Source: Lachnospiraceae bacterium
GTDB lineage: Bacteria > Bacillota > Clostridia > Lachnospirales > Lachnospiraceae
NCBI GenBank assembly: GCA_910575105.1
Contig: CAJTDK010000004.1
Span: 62,001 to 126,000, forward strand
Direction: 5' to 3'
Length of the DNA: 64,000 bases
The notes under the pieces are model-generated. The model did no database searches. It was not told the DNA's origin and saw only the letters and a list, made by a program, of their open reading frames with translations. Of the stretch, positions 9,147 to 17,823 are shown one piece after another. The translations under genes were made by a program, and so were the position numbers. How positions within the stretch are numbered: position 1 is the first letter of the stretch; every line of letters begins with the position of its first letter.

Positions 9147-9179
9147 GAAAAAAATCCGGGATCTATATCCCCGGATTTT
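9147..9179 (-). terminator. Terminator at the end of the histidine kinase gene
   Basis: A perfect 10-bp stem, CCCGGATTTT/AAAATCCGGG on the plus strand (arms 9151-9160 and 9170-9179). On the minus strand it is followed by a T run. The stem overlaps the last codons and stop of the kinase gene, so the two-component operon and the ABC operon are separate transcripts. Confidence 0.75.
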
Positions 9180-10362
9180 CACTGTTAACTTCAAATCTTG
9201 CTACAGCCCGTGCTCCTCCATGCTTCATATTTTCCAGACACAATTCTCCCCGGTGTGCCGAGCATAAGGACTTACTTATATATAACCCAAGCCCATAGTG
9301 GACGTCCCCCTTTTCCTCTTTACGTTTACCGTAGGCCTGCAAAAGCTTTTTGGGTGATTCCTGGAATCCAGGTCCATCGTCCTCAACAACGAGTTCAAGC
9401 TCATCTCCTGCCAGCCCTAAAGAAACGGTTACTTTATTCCGTGCATAACGGAGCGCATTTGTCAGAAGATTTTCTTCGACTTCAATTACGAACACAGGAT
9501 CCACCTGCATTACACAATCCAGATCATGATGTTCGAATGCAAAGTCTTTTTTGCTTTTTTCACAGAGCTCCTTCTGAATCTCATATACTTTTTCGGCAAG
9601 CTTCTTGTATGCCGTCTCTTTATATTCAGGCTCCAGATCGACGATGCTGTTCAAATATTTCATTATATCGACAAAATGCTCTAAATGCTCTACATGCTGA
9701 ATTGTTTTCGTTACGATTTCTGCCACTTTCTCTTCAGACAATTTATGGAGCGGGAAAAATTCATCGATAATCTCTAAGTTCCCCTTCACCAGTGCGACAG
9801 GGGTTCGGATATCGTGCGCGATTGCGGACCGCAGCGTCCGCTCATCTTCGACCAAACGCCAGACTTTCTTTTTATTATTGGCCAATTCCCGTCTCATTTT
9901 CTCAAACTCTTTGCATAAGCGCCCCATTTCGTCTTTGCTCTCATAGGTGACCTCAAACGCCAGATCATTCTCTGATATACGGTTAGAAGCCCTCGAAAGC
10001 ACCCGCAGAGGAGTCCTTAATTTTTTCCGGTAAAAAAGAAATACAGTGATCGTACAAGACATAAATGATAAGATCAGACCTCCCCACGTTTCCATCACAT
10101 CGCAGGCCTCTACGATAAAAACATCCTGGCCAGACATATATTTTGCCGGTATTCTGGGAATGATGGTAAGATAATTATTCCCGCTTTCATGGGCGATGCT
10201 TTCCATATATTCTTCTTTGTCAACATATTTAAACCAAATATCTTCCTGGACGTTTTCTGCATAATGGGTCAGGCTGAAGCTAAGGACGGTACTGATCGCC
10301 AGAGCAGCTGCCATATAGATGATGATTGCCGCTTTTAGAGATAAATCCTTTATTTTTTCCAT
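9163..10362 (-). CDS. Sensor histidine kinase
   Basis: 399-residue membrane kinase. Transmembrane segments lie at about residues 10-30 and 92-112 with a short extracytoplasmic sensor between. A HAMP region follows ('SRASNRISENDLAFEV'), then the phospho-acceptor in 'AIAHDIRTP' (His183). The ATPase part has an N box ('LLTNALRYA') and G boxes ('DDGPGF' and 'GLGLYI'). It should phosphorylate the response regulator encoded upstream. ATG at 10362 is chosen because it gives a membrane-anchored N-terminus; it overlaps the regulator gene by 13 bp. The stimulus is unknown; the flanking ABC operon suggests an envelope or peptide signal. Confidence 0.9.
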   Translation of the reverse strand: MEKIKDLSLKAAIIIYMAAALAISTVLSFSLTHYAENVQEDIWFKYVDKEEYMESIAHESGNNYLTIIPRIPAKYMSGQDVFIVEACDVMETWGGLILSFMSCTITVFLFYRKKLRTPLRVLSRASNRISENDLAFEVTYESKDEMGRLCKEFEKMRRELANNKKKVWRLVEDERTLRSAIAHDIRTPVALVKGNLEIIDEFFPLHKLSEEKVAEIVTKTIQHVEHLEHFVDIMKYLNSIVDLEPEYKETAYKKLAEKVYEIQKELCEKSKKDFAFEHHDLDCVMQVDPVFVIEVEENLLTNALRYARNKVTVSLGLAGDELELVVEDDGPGFQESPKKLLQAYGKRKEEKGDVHYGLGLYISKSLCSAHRGELCLENMKHGGARAVARFEVNSENPGI

Positions 10363-11021
10363 CGATACCCAATTCCCCACACGGTTTCTATATATTCCTG
10401 TTCTGTACATTTTCGGATTTTCTTTCGGATTCTGCTGATCAGAACGGTGATCACCCTGCTTTCCGCATCGCTGTCATAGCCCCCGGTATTCTCATAAATT
10501 TTTTCTGTATCAAACACTCTGCCTGGATTTAACGATAAGAATTCGATGATACCAAATTCTAAGCTTGTAAGCACGAGCTCATGCTCATGATAAAAAAGCT
10601 TTTTTGCAGAGTAGTCGATCAGCAGCCCATCATGGTATTGTATGACACTTTTTTTCTTTGCGCGTTCCTCCCTGTTTAAATGAGCTTTTATCCTTGCTTC
10701 CAGTTCTTTCAGGCTGAAGGGCTTTAGAAGATAATCATCCCCGCCTATTTCCAGTCCTTTTATCCTGTCCTGCTCTTCTTCGCGCGCAGTCAGAAAAATG
10801 ATCGGGCATGATACCAGGTCTCTGATCTTCATACAAACTTCAAATCCATCCATTTTGGGCATATTGACATCCAGCAAAATGATGTCCGGGGCAAACTTGA
10901 TTTTATTTAATGCGGTCTCGCCGTTAAGTGCGGATAAAATCTCATATCCTTTTAAAGATAAATATTCCTGCACCATCGCATTCATATCTGCATCATCGTC
11001 TACGACTAAAATTTTATACAT
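10350..11021 (-). CDS. OmpR/PhoB-family response regulator
   Basis: 223-residue DNA-binding regulator. The receiver domain (about 1-115) has the acidic pair 'VVDDD', phospho-acceptor Asp51 in 'ILLDVNMPKMDG' and the conserved Lys in 'LLKPFS'. The C-terminal winged-helix domain (about 125-223) has the family's 'VISRIRKKI' style recognition helix and 'TVWGIGYRW' ending. The start at 11021 is the only sensible one. Overlap with the kinase gene indicates one operon. Its likely target is the ABC promoter with 11-bp direct repeats at 9125-9146 (inference from repeat spacing). Confidence 0.92.
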   Translation of the reverse strand: MYKILVVDDDADMNAMVQEYLSLKGYEILSALNGETALNKIKFAPDIILLDVNMPKMDGFEVCMKIRDLVSCPIIFLTAREEEQDRIKGLEIGGDDYLLKPFSLKELEARIKAHLNREERAKKKSVIQYHDGLLIDYSAKKLFYHEHELVLTSLEFGIIEFLSLNPGRVFDTEKIYENTGGYDSDAESRVITVLISRIRKKIRKCTEQEYIETVWGIGYRWKK

Positions 11022-11149
11022 ATCGTTCAGCTCTCAATCTTGACTATTGGCAGCGCCCGGTTTGAGCAGTAAATACACAAACCCATGTGTATTATAACAC
11101 AGAATGTAACCGTATGCTTCCAGAGTTTCATATATTTACCAAAATACTC

Positions 11150-11192
11150 TCGACAAGATCAGAGGAATATATTATAATTAAACTAATTCTAA
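11150..11192 (+). promoter_or_regulatory. perR-rubrerythrin promoter with PerR/Fur-like operator
   Basis: TCGACA (11150-11155), 17-bp spacer, TATAAT (11173-11178). An inverted repeat, TTATAATTA (11172-11180), AAC, TAATTCTAA (11184-11192), with one mismatch, covers the -10 box. The TTATAAT core resembles the Per box (TTATAATNATTATAA), though the spacing differs. Autoregulation by the adjacent Fur-family product is inferred. Confidence 0.6.
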
Positions 11193-11210
11193 AATGAGGG
11201 CGGTGTTGAA

Positions 11211-11573
11211 ATGACGAAGTATGCAAAACGGATATTGGAACTGATCGATCAGTCTGATCAGCATATGACAGCGGAACAGCTCTTTTTTGAACTGAAGAAA
11301 ACAGAGCCAAGAGTCGTTCAGGCGACCGTATACAACAATCTGCATACCCTGTACCAGGAGGGCCTGATCCAGAAATTATCTATAGAAGGCTCTGCCGACC
11401 GCTATGATAAGATTCAGAAGCACGATCACCTTGTATGCAAAAAATGCGGCGCAGTGTCGGATAAGAGCTTTAAAGATCTGACAAAGGATCTGGAAAAGCA
11501 GCTTGGAGAAGGAATCGTATCTTATGAGCTGAAGGTATTTTATCTCTGCCCGGAATGCAGAGAGGAAAAATAA
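11211..11573 (+). CDS. perR: Fur-family peroxide regulator (PerR-like)
   Basis: 120-residue metalloregulator. The winged helix is at about 1-60, with recognition helix '[10 protein letters not shown]'. Two CxxC pairs (Cys76/Cys79 and Cys113/Cys116) form the structural zinc site. Residues that align with the PerR regulatory metal site are present: His18, Asp66, His71, His73. That favours PerR (iron/manganese-dependent peroxide sensing) over Fur or Zur. It is about 25 residues shorter at the N-terminus than bacillar PerR. It is followed after 16 bp by rubrerythrin, a classic PerR target in clostridia. Confidence 0.82.
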   Translation: MTKYAKRILELIDQSDQHMTAEQLFFELKKTEPRVVQATVYNNLHTLYQEGLIQKLSIEGSADRYDKIQKHDHLVCKKCGAVSDKSFKDLTKDLEKQLGEGIVSYELKVFYLCPECREEK

Positions 11574-11589
11574 AAAGGAGGAAAGAAAC

Positions 11590-12132
11590 ATGGGAGCAAC
11601 AAAGTATGCAGGAACAAAGACAGAAAAGAATCTGGAGGCAGCATTTGCAGGAGAATCACAGGCGAGGAATAAATATACTTATTTTGCCTCTGCAGCAAAG
11701 AAGGAAGGCTATGAGCAGATTGCGGGCCTGTTTTTGAAAACGGCGGACAATGAAAAAGAACACGCAAAGATGTGGTTTAAGGAGCTTAGCGGAATCGGCA
11801 GCACAAAGGAAAATCTTGCCGAAGCTGCGGACGGTGAGAACTTCGAGTGGACAGATATGTATGAGGATTTCGCAAAGACGGCCGAGGAAGAAGGTTTCCC
11901 TGAGCTGGCAGCAAAGTTCAGGCTGGTGGGGGCCATCGAGAAGCATCACGAGGAAAGGTACCGCGCTCTGCTGAAAAATGTGGAGACGGCAGCAGTATTT
12001 GAAAAGAGCGAGGTGAAGGTGTGGGAATGCCGCAACTGCGGACACATCATCGTCGGGACAAAGGCGCCTGAGGTATGCCCGACTTGCAATCACCCCCAGA
12101 GCTATTTTGAGGTGCATGAAGAGAATTATTAA
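11590..12132 (+). CDS. rbr: Rubrerythrin
   Basis: 180-residue cytosolic non-haem diiron protein that reduces hydrogen peroxide in anaerobes. The N-terminal four-helix ferritin-like domain carries the diiron ligands in '[11 protein letters not shown]' (about 19-29), 'EKEH' (about 56-59) and '[10 protein letters not shown]'. The C-terminal rubredoxin-like domain binds one iron through 'CRNCG' and 'CPTCNHP'. A strong AAAAGGAGG site precedes the ATG. The gene is in an operon with the PerR-like regulator and probably derepressed by peroxide. A second, different rubrerythrin lies at 22544. Confidence 0.95.
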   Translation: MGATKYAGTKTEKNLEAAFAGESQARNKYTYFASAAKKEGYEQIAGLFLKTADNEKEHAKMWFKELSGIGSTKENLAEAADGENFEWTDMYEDFAKTAEEEGFPELAAKFRLVGAIEKHHEERYRALLKNVETAAVFEKSEVKVWECRNCGHIIVGTKAPEVCPTCNHPQSYFEVHEENY

Positions 12133-12187
12133 GCAGATTTTTCTATACAGAGCTTAAGAAAAGCTGTGGATGATCAGGGCACATCGG

Positions 12188-13570
12188 GTAGTGTAAAATA
12201 GTTTGTGTTTTTGGTAAAAAATGACTCCTTTTTGGTAAGAATTAAGATATGACAATTCTTATGGAAAAGGAGTATTTTTATGGCAGTTGCAAAGGAACAA
12301 ATTCGACAAATCATCTCACAAAATAACATTAGCAGTGTGGCAGATATTTATTCCCTGCTCAAAGAAAGCTTTAAAGACATTCTTCAGGAGCTTATGGAAA
12401 CAGAACTGGATGCTGCTCTTGGTTATGAGAAAAATCAAAAAGGTGGTCTACTGACAGATAATAAAAGAAACGGCCATTCGTCTAAGACGCTTAAAAGTCA
12501 ATATGGTGAGTTTCAGATTGATGTACCCAGAGATAGAAATGGTGAATTTGAGCCAAAGTTAATTCCTAAGTACCAAAGAGATATTTCTGGAATTGAAGAA
12601 AAAGTGATCTCACTATATGCACGTGGAACGAGTACCCGTGATATCCATGACCAGTTAAATGATTTGTATGGGATTGAAGTGTCTGCTGAAATGGTCAGCA
12701 AAATCACGGATAAAATCCTGCCGCAAGTAAAAGAATGGCAGTCTCGCCCTTTAAATCCAATCTATCCTTTTATATTCATGGACTTCATCCACTATAAAGT
12801 GCGGGAATATGGAGGGATCCTGAACCGCGCTGCATATGTTGTGCTTGGTGTTACGCTGGATGGATACAAGGATATCCTGAGCATCACAGTCGGTGCAAAT
12901 GAAACCAGCAAGTTCTGGCTTGGCATGTTAAATGACCTGAAAAACCGGGGCGTAAAAGACGTATTTTTTTCTGCGTAGACGGACCTCCCGGCTTTAAGGA
13001 CGCAATACAGGCTGCTTATCCACAGGCAGAGATCCAGCGGTGCGTGATCCATATGCTGCGGAATTCTTTCAAATATATCAACTAAGCGTATTTCCAAGCG
13101 ATACCTCCTTTGAAAAAATGTTATATCTGGCCAGTGAGAATGTAGTGAAGAAATGGACGCAGAGATATCGGAACTGGGATCAGGTATTGAATCAATTGAT
13201 CGTCCTGTATGGCGAGAGGATAACCGATTACCTGTAAGACAAACGGCGGGATGGCGTCACCACGACCTGCCATCCCACCCTTATTCCATCGGCATCTGTA
13301 TTATTGCCAGACCCCCCCCAATCTTATTCCGGAGACCGGGTGTGGGCAAGAGCCCACGAATAAAAGCAATCAATACAGAGCCTTAATAATTGTGCAAAAA
13401 ATTACAAAAAACAGTATAACTTTACTGGAAATAGTTATACTATAAATACAAAGAAATATTCGACAAAAAATTGACAACACAAAAGATGTAAAACTGACAA
13501 ATATCCCCATACATATCTAATACTTATCAAAAAATTTTAGTTCCTATAGACACAAAACTTTTTACAGCCT
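12188..13570 (+). mobile_element. Decayed IS256-family insertion sequence
   Basis: Bounded by imperfect terminal inverted repeats. The left arm is 12192-12208 and the right arm 13550-13566, sharing 14 of 17 bases (TGTAAAA...TTTGTGT type ends). No target duplication was recognised. The transposase within is frameshifted and internally deleted, so the element cannot move on its own. About 310 bp after the transposase remnant (13238-13550) is AT-rich, with no gene. Confidence 0.65.
12280..13237 (+). pseudogene. IS256-family transposase, frameshifted and internally deleted
   Basis: The first 232 codons (to 12978) read as an IS256/Mutator-type transposase, including 'YPFIFMDFIHYKVREYGG' around the first catalytic Asp. 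At a run of seven T (12964-12970) the frame breaks. Reading resumes one frame over as 'FCVDGPPGFKDAIQAAYPQ' and then 'EIQRCVIHMLRNSFKY' before a stop near 13082. The C-terminal end ('FPSDTSFEKMLYLASENV' and 'KKWTQRYRNWDQV') continues in another frame to 13237. Compared with intact family members, some 85-90 residues, including the region of the catalytic Glu, are missing at the junction near 13080. Two independent lesions make it a pseudogene rather than a recoding case. Confidence 0.85.
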
Positions 13571-13660
13571 CCTTTTCTGTCAAAAAAGTAAGTGGTGTAA
13601 AAAGTGGTCTCAATCTCCAAAATGAACAGATAAGCAGATAATAAGAATCTCTGAAAACCC

Positions 13661-13708
13661 CATAAAAAGGGAGGATGCCGGGTAACCGCTCATCACGGTT
13701 CCCGGCAT
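13661..13708 (-). terminator. Terminator downstream of phosphofructokinase gene
   Basis: Arms 13675-13688 and 13696-13708 (ATGCCGGG..AACCG / CGGTT..CCCGGCAT) pair with one bulge; on the minus strand the stem is followed by CCTCCCTTTTT. It lies about 200 bp beyond the pfp stop. The rest of 13571-13909 shows no gene. Confidence 0.6.
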
Positions 13709-13909
13709 GTATTATGAAAAAGTTTATTCAAAATAGTGTGCTACTACGATAACGTCATTGCTTTCTTTCGATGATTCTATTATACGAATCAGCTATGAAG
13801 AAACCATGTTAAAGGAGTAAAAGAATTTTGAAAGATAAATGAACAAACTGTTAACATACCTCCTGTCCGCTGCTACGTATCCACTGCTTGTCCACTGATT
13901 ACCAGCCAC

Positions 13910-15133
13910 TTATCCGCGGTACGCGAAAAGCGGGATACCATTCTTTGTAGGAAGCTCCACATACCCCTGGGTCAGTGGTCTCGCATAGTCGATAAATGCA
14001 TCGCTGATATCTGACCCTTCGCTAATGATCCACTCTGCCGGGACTGGCTTTTCCTTGTTGCAGATCATATTCACATCCGCAGTACCGTAGGAAAGCTCAT
14101 AAGGTACGCTCTTGTTCCGGACGAATGTGATCATCTTCCCGGTCTCTCCGTCAAGCGCCACCTGGACGGCATATATGCCCGCATTAACCGCCTCGTCAAG
14201 GTCTACCCTGGACAGATGTGCGCAGGAGCAGCGCTGGCATACATTCAGCTCTATGGAGCGCACCTTTACGCCGATCTTTTCTTTCACTAGGTTCTCCAGA
14301 TATTTCCCCGAGCCGGTGAGCATCTTGTGGCCGAAATTATCAACACCAACGTCGCTTGCGTACTCGCAGATAAATGTCCCTTTTCTGTCATGGATACCCT
14401 CTGAGATACAGACCACAAGGTTCGGCGTAGTATCTAAGCAGGCCCTGACTTTTTCGATAAATGCGTCCTGGTCAAAAGCAACCTCAGGAAGATAGATCAG
14501 TACCGGATTGTCGCCTTCGAATTTGCGGGCGAGTATGCTTGCGGCCGTAAGCCATCCCGCATGGCGGCCCATGACCTCCACGATAGTCACCGACTGCTTG
14601 TTGTCGTAGACAGTGGCATCGGTAGCAATCTCCCTGACAACGGTAGCGACATATTTTGCCGCGCTTCCGTAGCCTGGCGTGTGGTCGGTTTCTACAAGGT
14701 CGTTGTCGATCGTCTTCGGGACGCCGATAAAACGGATATCGCTGCCGGCCTTGTCCGCATAGCGGGAAAGCTTGCTTACGGTATCCATGGAATCATTTCC
14801 GCCGATGTAGAAGAAATATCCGATGTCCTTCTCATCAAACTTTTTGAACAGATCCGGGTATACCGGATCGCTAAGGTCTTCTGGAAGCTTATAGCGGCAG
14901 GAGCCAAGATATGCTCCGGGAGTCGTGCGCACAAGTTCCAGCTCATTGGTGGCGTCAAGGGCGCCGATGTCCATAAAATGGCCGTTAAGGAAGCCCTCGA
15001 TCCCATTGATCATTCCGTAGATACGTCCTGCGCCGTCCATGTGCTTTAAGCCCTCCGATACGACACCGTAGAGACTTCCGTTAATAACTGCTGTTGGTCC
15101 GCCGGATTGTCCGACAATTATGTTTTTCTTCAT
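13910..15133 (-). CDS. pfp: 6-phosphofructokinase, probably PPi-dependent
   Basis: 407-residue glycolytic enzyme phosphorylating fructose 6-phosphate. 'VGQSGGPTAVINGSL' (about 6-20) is the phosphate-donor glycine loop, 'IGGNDSMDT' the second donor-site loop, and 'PKTIDNDL' holds the catalytic Asp (TIDND). The Asp in the GGND loop, where ATP-dependent enzymes have Gly (GGDGS), favours pyrophosphate as donor. The length also fits the PPi-type clade better than the 320-residue bacterial PfkA. Donor choice is inference from these residues. Monocistronic, divergent from the glycosyltransferase gene, with a terminator 200 bp downstream. Confidence 0.85.
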   Translation of the reverse strand: MKKNIIVGQSGGPTAVINGSLYGVVSEGLKHMDGAGRIYGMINGIEGFLNGHFMDIGALDATNELELVRTTPGAYLGSCRYKLPEDLSDPVYPDLFKKFDEKDIGYFFYIGGNDSMDTVSKLSRYADKAGSDIRFIGVPKTIDNDLVETDHTPGYGSAAKYVATVVREIATDATVYDNKQSVTIVEVMGRHAGWLTAASILARKFEGDNPVLIYLPEVAFDQDAFIEKVRACLDTTPNLVVCISEGIHDRKGTFICEYASDVGVDNFGHKMLTGSGKYLENLVKEKIGVKVRSIELNVCQRCSCAHLSRVDLDEAVNAGIYAVQVALDGETGKMITFVRNKSVPYELSYGTADVNMICNKEKPVPAEWIISEGSDISDAFIDYARPLTQGYVELPTKNGIPLFAYRG

Positions 15134-15276
15134 ATATCATTCCTCCATCTGTAATAACTATATCGGATATTTGATGATTTTACAATGAATAATTGCTTTT
15201 CTTAAAAATTAGTTGGAAAATCGGTCAGAATGATTTATACTGGAAGGCAGTGCATAAATTCGAGGAGGAGATAAGG

Positions 15277-16293
15277 ATGAAATATATTTCATTTGCAATT
15301 CCATCATATAATTCAGAGGACTATATGTCCCGCGCGGTTGAGAGTATCCTTCCGGGCGGGGAAGATGTGGAGATTATCATCGTCAATGACGGCTCCAGCG
15401 ACCGGACGCTTGAGATCGCCCGCGAATATAAAAAAAATTATCCCGGTATCGTGAAGGTAGTAGACAAGGAGAACGGCGGACACGGAGACGCGGTGAATTC
15501 TGGGCTTGCCAGTGCGTCAGGGAAATATTTTAAAGTCGTTGACAGCGACGACTGGGTTGATCCGGAGGCTTTAGAGAGGATCATTGCTTATCTGAAAGAG
15601 CTGGAGCGGGATGATAAGGAGATTGATATGCTGGTTTCCAATTATGTCTATGAGAAGGTGGGGGCGGCGCGCAAAAAATGCATCCATTACCGCAACGTAC
15701 TGCCTCAGGATAAGATTTTTTCGTGGGATGAGATCGGACGCTTCCGTCTGGACCAGTATATCCTGATGCATTCGGTGATCTACCGTACATCCATGCTGAA
15801 GCTCAGCCAGATGACGCTGCCCAGGCATACGTTTTATGTGGACAACATCTATGTCTATTATCCGCTTCCTTATGTGCGTAAGATTTATTATCTGGATGTG
15901 GATTTTTATCGGTATTTTATCGGACGGGAGGATCAGTCGGTCAATGAAAGGGTGATGATCTCCAGAATTGACCAGCAGATCTTTGTTACGAAGAAGATGA
16001 TCGACATGTACCAGCTTAAGGATATCGAAAGCAGGAAGCTGCGTCACTATATGGTGAATTATCTGGCGATCATGATGACGGTTTCTTCCATCCTGCTCAT
16101 ACGCTCAAAGAAGCAGGAGAATCTGGAGAAGAAGCGGGAGCTCTGGAGATATCTCAAGAAGAAAGATATCAAGACTTACCTGAGGATCCGTTACGGAATC
16201 CTCGGCCAGACGATGAATATCCCGGGGCGGCCGGGGCGCAGGATATCTTCGCTGGCGTATTCCGTAGCCAGAAGGCTGATCGGGTTCAACTAA
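15277..16293 (+). CDS. Glycosyltransferase family 2
   Basis: 338-residue GT-A fold transferase. The N-terminal 'IPSYNSEDYM' and 'IIIVNDGSSDRT' bind the nucleotide sugar, and 'KVVDSDDWVDPE' supplies the DxD-type metal site. 'KENGGHGDAVNSGL' is also typical. No membrane segment is evident, so the enzyme is likely cytosolic or peripheral. The ATG at 15277 follows GAGGAGGAGATAAGG, whereas the longer frame from 15193 has no ribosome site. A possible promoter is TTGGAA (15213-15218) with TTATAC 16 bp downstream. Acceptor and sugar are unknown; there are no neighbouring polysaccharide genes to guide the call. Confidence 0.85.
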   Translation: MKYISFAIPSYNSEDYMSRAVESILPGGEDVEIIIVNDGSSDRTLEIAREYKKNYPGIVKVVDKENGGHGDAVNSGLASASGKYFKVVDSDDWVDPEALERIIAYLKELERDDKEIDMLVSNYVYEKVGAARKKCIHYRNVLPQDKIFSWDEIGRFRLDQYILMHSVIYRTSMLKLSQMTLPRHTFYVDNIYVYYPLPYVRKIYYLDVDFYRYFIGREDQSVNERVMISRIDQQIFVTKKMIDMYQLKDIESRKLRHYMVNYLAIMMTVSSILLIRSKKQENLEKKRELWRYLKKKDIKTYLRIRYGILGQTMNIPGRPGRRISSLAYSVARRLIGFN

Positions 16294-16330
16294 GGGGAGG
16301 CGGCTGTCTGGAAGGGTATTTTCCCTGCCG

Positions 16331-17365
16331 TCACTCTTTTTCAGTAGTTTCCCGTCTTATGAGTATAGGTGTAATGACTTTGTGGACCGGTTCTTTCAGC
16401 GGGACCGGCCTTCTTTTTTTGCGCTCGTTCATCTGCTCCACAAGAAGGCTGACCGCTTCATAGGCGATCTTGTCGATCTGCTGACCGACGGTGCTGATGG
16501 GAATGATGGCCTCCCTGGAGATGAGAGAGTTGTCGAAGCCGACGATCAGGTAATCTTCAGGGAAACACTTATGTTTTTTAATAAGGATATTGAGCAGTAT
16601 GTTAGCCTGTGTATCATTGGAAATGAAAATGCCTTTTTTCATGCCTGCGTATTTCTGATCCAGGTTATCGACGATCTCGCTTAATTGCTTCTGCGCAGTT
16701 TCATAGGTGTCCCCCGTCATTTTTAAATAGACTTCGTGAGGGAGGTGCTTTTCCTGGCAGATATCGATAAAGCCCTGCACACGCCCGTAAGTAGGGGATT
16801 TTTTGTCGCAGGAGGAATTAATGTGTATCAGGATGTCGCAGTTATGGCTTGCGAGAAGGCAGGTCGCCTGGCAGCCGCCCATGTAATTGTCTGTGTTTAC
16901 GCTGCATACATAAGTATCTTCACGCTCTATCGTTACGATCGGTATCTGCAGGCCGGCCAGTTCCTTTGAAGGGATAGTATGGCTTAATATGATCAGCCCT
17001 TCAATCTTGTAGGCAAGAAGCTCGTCAATATAACTGCGTTCATGATCTTCATTCTCATTACCGATGAAGATGAGGAATTTATAGCCGAATTGTTCGTAGG
17101 TGGAGAGGATCCTATCCAGCATCTCAGAATAATAGTTGTTGAACAGATTCGGGAGGATAATTCCGATAAATTCAGTATTCCCGTTTGCAAGTATGCGTGC
17201 CACCTTATTTTCTTTATAGTCTAAGTCAACGAGGGCTTTCGCGATGATCTCCTGGTTTTCAAGGGTCAGGGAATCCGGATTGTTAAAATACCTGGAAATC
17301 GTTGTCTTGGAAAAATTCGTATATTTTGCGATGTCGTTGAAAGTTACATTTTTTTTCTGTCCCAT
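16331..17365 (-). CDS. LacI-family transcriptional regulator
   Basis: 344-residue repressor-type regulator. The N-terminal helix-turn-helix is 'VTFNDIAKYTNFSKTTISRY' (about 7-26), followed by the hinge helix 'KVARILANGN'. A periplasmic-binding-protein-like sugar sensor domain occupies about 62-340. It is transcribed away from the sugar ABC/GH32 operon. The spacer holds five copies of a 12-bp palindromic motif (17633-17656 and 17762-17797) with the central CG step that LacI regulators recognise, so it most likely represses that operon until a fructose-containing sugar is present. The effector is inferred from the GH32 gene. Confidence 0.9.
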   Translation of the reverse strand: MGQKKNVTFNDIAKYTNFSKTTISRYFNNPDSLTLENQEIIAKALVDLDYKENKVARILANGNTEFIGIILPNLFNNYYSEMLDRILSTYEQFGYKFLIFIGNENEDHERSYIDELLAYKIEGLIILSHTIPSKELAGLQIPIVTIEREDTYVCSVNTDNYMGGCQATCLLASHNCDILIHINSSCDKKSPTYGRVQGFIDICQEKHLPHEVYLKMTGDTYETAQKQLSEIVDNLDQKYAGMKKGIFISNDTQANILLNILIKKHKCFPEDYLIVGFDNSLISREAIIPISTVGQQIDKIAYEAVSLLVEQMNERKKRRPVPLKEPVHKVITPILIRRETTEKE

Positions 17366-17384
17366 AGCTGCCTCTTTTCCGTGC

Positions 17385-17546
17385 TAGTACATCAAATAAT
17401 AAGTAACTAGCCATGTCACTTGTCTGATTTCCTGGCTACTGCGTTAGATTTTCTAGCAGTAGCCATCGCTGCGCCGTCGAAAATCTGCCTTGCATCTGAA
17501 AAATTATCCTGCGTGATATAGCCAGATACTTATTTTTCGATGTGCT
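17385..17546. repeat. Intergenic palindromic repeat, copy A
   Basis: About 162 bp with imperfect inverted arms: 17386-17419 against 17513-17546, 27 of 34 positions pairing. An internal hairpin pairs GGCTACTGC with GCAGTAGCC. It begins 20 bp upstream of the LacI-family gene start, so it forms part of that gene's leader. It shares end sequence (TAGTACATC type) and architecture with copy B at 27471. No coding capacity is evident. Confidence 0.6.
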
Positions 17547-17632
17547 CGTAGTGTTAATAGCTGCGAATCTGGTTCGCTCTTTATATTTTTGCTACTCATT
17601 ATTATATCAAAAGAAAAAATCGCGGGCAATGA

Positions 17633-17656
17633 GTAATCGGTTAAGTAACCGGTTTT
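17633..17656. promoter_or_regulatory. Upstream pair of 12-bp LacI-type operators
   Basis: Two contiguous 12-bp units, GTAATCGGTTAA (17633-17644) and GTAACCGGTTTT (17645-17656), variants of the palindrome GTAACCGGTTAC. They lie 129 bp upstream of the downstream triple, which would permit DNA looping (inference). Confidence 0.65.
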
Positions 17657-17719
17657 GTGAAAGGTATACAAGTTTGACGCTGTGAAATCAGACATATTTC
17701 ACAAAGTTGCATTTGCCAA

Positions 17720-17748
17720 TTGACGGGAGGGGGATTCAGTGCTATGAT
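17720..17748 (+). promoter_or_regulatory. Sigma-A promoter of the sugar ABC/GH32 operon
   Basis: TTGACG (17720-17725), 17-bp spacer, TATGAT (17743-17748). The predicted start of transcription is just before the triple operator. Confidence 0.7.
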
Positions 17749-17761
17749 AAACATACAAAAA

Positions 17762-17797
17762 GTAACCGGTTACTTTACCGATTACTTTACCGGTTAC
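17762..17797. promoter_or_regulatory. Triple tandem 12-bp LacI-type operator
   Basis: Three contiguous 12-bp units: GTAACCGGTTAC (17762-17773, perfect palindrome), TTTACCGATTAC (17774-17785) and TTTACCGGTTAC (17786-17797). They sit immediately downstream of the promoter and upstream of the ribosome site, as expected for repression by blocking transcription. Confidence 0.75.
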
Positions 17798-17823
17798 AAA
17801 AAAGAGAACAGGAGGAATGATTC

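Noticed and set aside
12955-12975. Programmed frameshift at the T7 run of the IS256-family transposase
   Set aside because: Although a -1 slip would restore the frame, a second lesion (deletion of about 85-90 codons near 13080) makes the gene dead anyway.
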